Source of the DNA: Anaerolineales bacterium
Lineage (GTDB): Bacteria; Chloroflexota; Anaerolineae; Anaerolineales; Villigracilaceae
Assembly (NCBI GenBank): GCA_017882125.1
Contig: JADGQC010000004.1
Coordinates: forward strand, 1-42,007
Length of the DNA: 42,007 nucleotides
Reading direction: 5' to 3'
Both the position numbers and the translations under genes were made by a program. Within the stretch, counting starts at the first letter, position 1, and every line of letters begins with the position of its first letter. The notes under the pieces were generated by a model. The model was not told the origin of the DNA and searched no databases. It worked only from the letters and a program-made list of their open reading frames with translations. Positions 40,707 to 42,007 of this stretch are shown here, in pieces.

Positions 40707-41420
40707 CTATTCCATGCCTAAGTATGATTTTTGGATCATCTTGTTCTTCTTGAGTTCCTCGGCCGTGTCCTGCACGACAATTTCTCCGGTCTGAAGGACA
40801 TAGCCGCGCGAGGCAATGCTAAGCGCCATGAGGGCGTTTTGCTCCACCAGCAGGATGGTGGTCCCCTCTTTGTTGATTTGAATGATCGTATCAAAAATAC
40901 TTTCCACCAGCACCGGCGCCAGGCCCATCGAGGGTTCATCCATCAAGAGCAGGCGGGGATGGGCCATCAGCGCCCGTCCCGTGGCAAGCATTTGTTGTTC
41001 ACCGCCCGAAAGCGTCCCCCCAACCTGTTTTCTTCGCTCCTTCAAGCGCGGAAACAGCGTAAATACGCGCTCAAGGTCGGCGGCAATATCCGGTCCGCTC
41101 TTGCGGGTGTAGGCTCCCATTTCAAGGTTTTCCGAGACCGTCAGCCGTGCAAAGATCCGCCTTCCCTCGGGCACCATCGACATCCCTTTAAAAATCAGGT
41201 CGTGAGGTTTAAAGGGAGCCAGGTCCTCCCCATCGAAGCGGACATGTCCCTCCCTCGGCTTCATCAGCCCGCTGATCGTGCGCAGGGTGGTGGACTTTCC
41301 GGCGCCGTTGGCGCCGATCAAGGTTACGATTTCACCCTTTTCAACGGTTAAAGAGATCCCTTTGAGGGCATGGATATTTCCGTAGTAAGAATGAATATTC
41401 TCTACTTCCAAAATAGGCAT
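40707..41420 (-). CDS. livF: Branched-chain amino acid-type ABC transporter ATP-binding protein (LivF)
   Basis: MPILEVENIHSYYGNIHALKGISLTVEKGEIVTLIGANGAGKSTTLRTISGL, SGGEQQMLATGRALMAHPRLLLMDEPSMGLAPVLV; start revised to ATG at 41420. Confidence 0.95.
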   Translation of the reverse strand: MPILEVENIHSYYGNIHALKGISLTVEKGEIVTLIGANGAGKSTTLRTISGLMKPREGHVRFDGEDLAPFKPHDLIFKGMSMVPEGRRIFARLTVSENLEMGAYTRKSGPDIAADLERVFTLFPRLKERRKQVGGTLSGGEQQMLATGRALMAHPRLLLMDEPSMGLAPVLVESIFDTIIQINKEGTTILLVEQNALMALSIASRGYVLQTGEIVVQDTAEELKKNKMIQKSYLGME

Positions 41421-41434
41421 AATGGTCCTCCGCC

Positions 41435-42007
41435 TCAAGCTGCAGTCTGGGCTAAGCCAAGGCCGCTGGCGGCGCCTCGACCGAGATAAGCTTCGACCAC
41501 CCTGGGATTCTTTTGGATTTCCAGCGGGGTCCCTTCGGCAATTTTCTGACCAAAATCCAGCACGCTGATCTGCTCTGATATGCTCATGACCACCCGCATT
41601 TGGTGTTCGATCAGCAGGATGGTGATGCCTAGTTCGTCCCGCAGACGGCGGATGAAACTGACCATATCCTGGGTCTCGCTGGGGTTCATTCCGGCTGTCG
41701 GTTCGTCGAGTAGAAGCAGGGCTGGTTTGCTGGCGAGAGCCCGCCCGATTTCCAGGCGGCGTTGTTCACCGTAAGGCAGGTTCTTTGACAGCAGGTCGCC
41801 CTTGCCTTTTAAGTTGATAAATCCAAGCAGGCGGACGGCTTCATCAACCGCAGCTTTTTCCTCCCGGTTCGTGCGCGGATCCCGGAAGATCCCGCCCAGC
41901 AGCCCCGATTTCAGGTGAGGCTGCATTCCGACCAGGATATTTTCAACAACCGTCATATTCTTGAACAAGCGGATGTTCTGGTAGGTGCGGGAGATCCCCA
42001 GGCGTGT
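41435..42007 (-). CDS. livG: Branched-chain amino acid-type ABC transporter ATP-binding protein (LivG), truncated by window end
   Basis: [62 protein letters not shown] continues past the window edge. Confidence 0.93.
   Translation of the reverse strand, partial: TRLGISRTYQNIRLFKNMTVVENILVGMQPHLKSGLLGGIFRDPRTNREEKAAVDEAVRLLGFINLKGKGDLLSKNLPYGEQRRLEIGRALASKPALLLLDEPTAGMNPSETQDMVSFIRRLRDELGITILLIEHQMRVVMSISEQISVLDFGQKIAEGTPLEIQKNPRVVEAYLGRGAASGLGLAQTAA

Overview
The window looks like an ordinary Anaerolineae/Chloroflexota-type chromosomal segment (lineage inferred from protein flavour only). It holds about 36 confident or plausible protein genes, a partial tRNA-Leu(CAA), a tRNA-Pro(GGG), two recognisable riboswitches and many strong hairpin terminators. 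The riboswitches are a yybP-ykoY Mn2+ element with an overlapping terminator upstream of glgC and a P2A-type ATPase, and a SAM-I element upstream of metK. Other main blocks: an F1-only ATP synthase cluster (atpA-G-D-C) followed by an mreB-like gene with altered active-site motifs; a GNAT/zinc-ribbon/HAD/Eis-like GNAT/MFS operon; an ABC exporter; rsmI; a phosphoglucose/phosphomannose isomerase; a DNA methyltransferase with an uncharacterised partner gene; purA; and an amino-acid oxidoreductase/ornithine cyclodeaminase/Liv ABC cluster. No CRISPR array, transposase or prophage was seen. The best candidate for an undescribed system is an unannotated 30-codon leader ORF (15867-15959) with a strong Shine-Dalgarno sequence and an R-V-R motif. 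It is followed by alternative base-pairing segments and two tandem intrinsic terminators directly upstream of the GNAT/MFS operon, which suggests ribosome-mediated attenuation. Second best is the Mn2+ riboswitch fronting glgC + P-type ATPase. All calls come from reading the sequence; no searches or folding programs were run.
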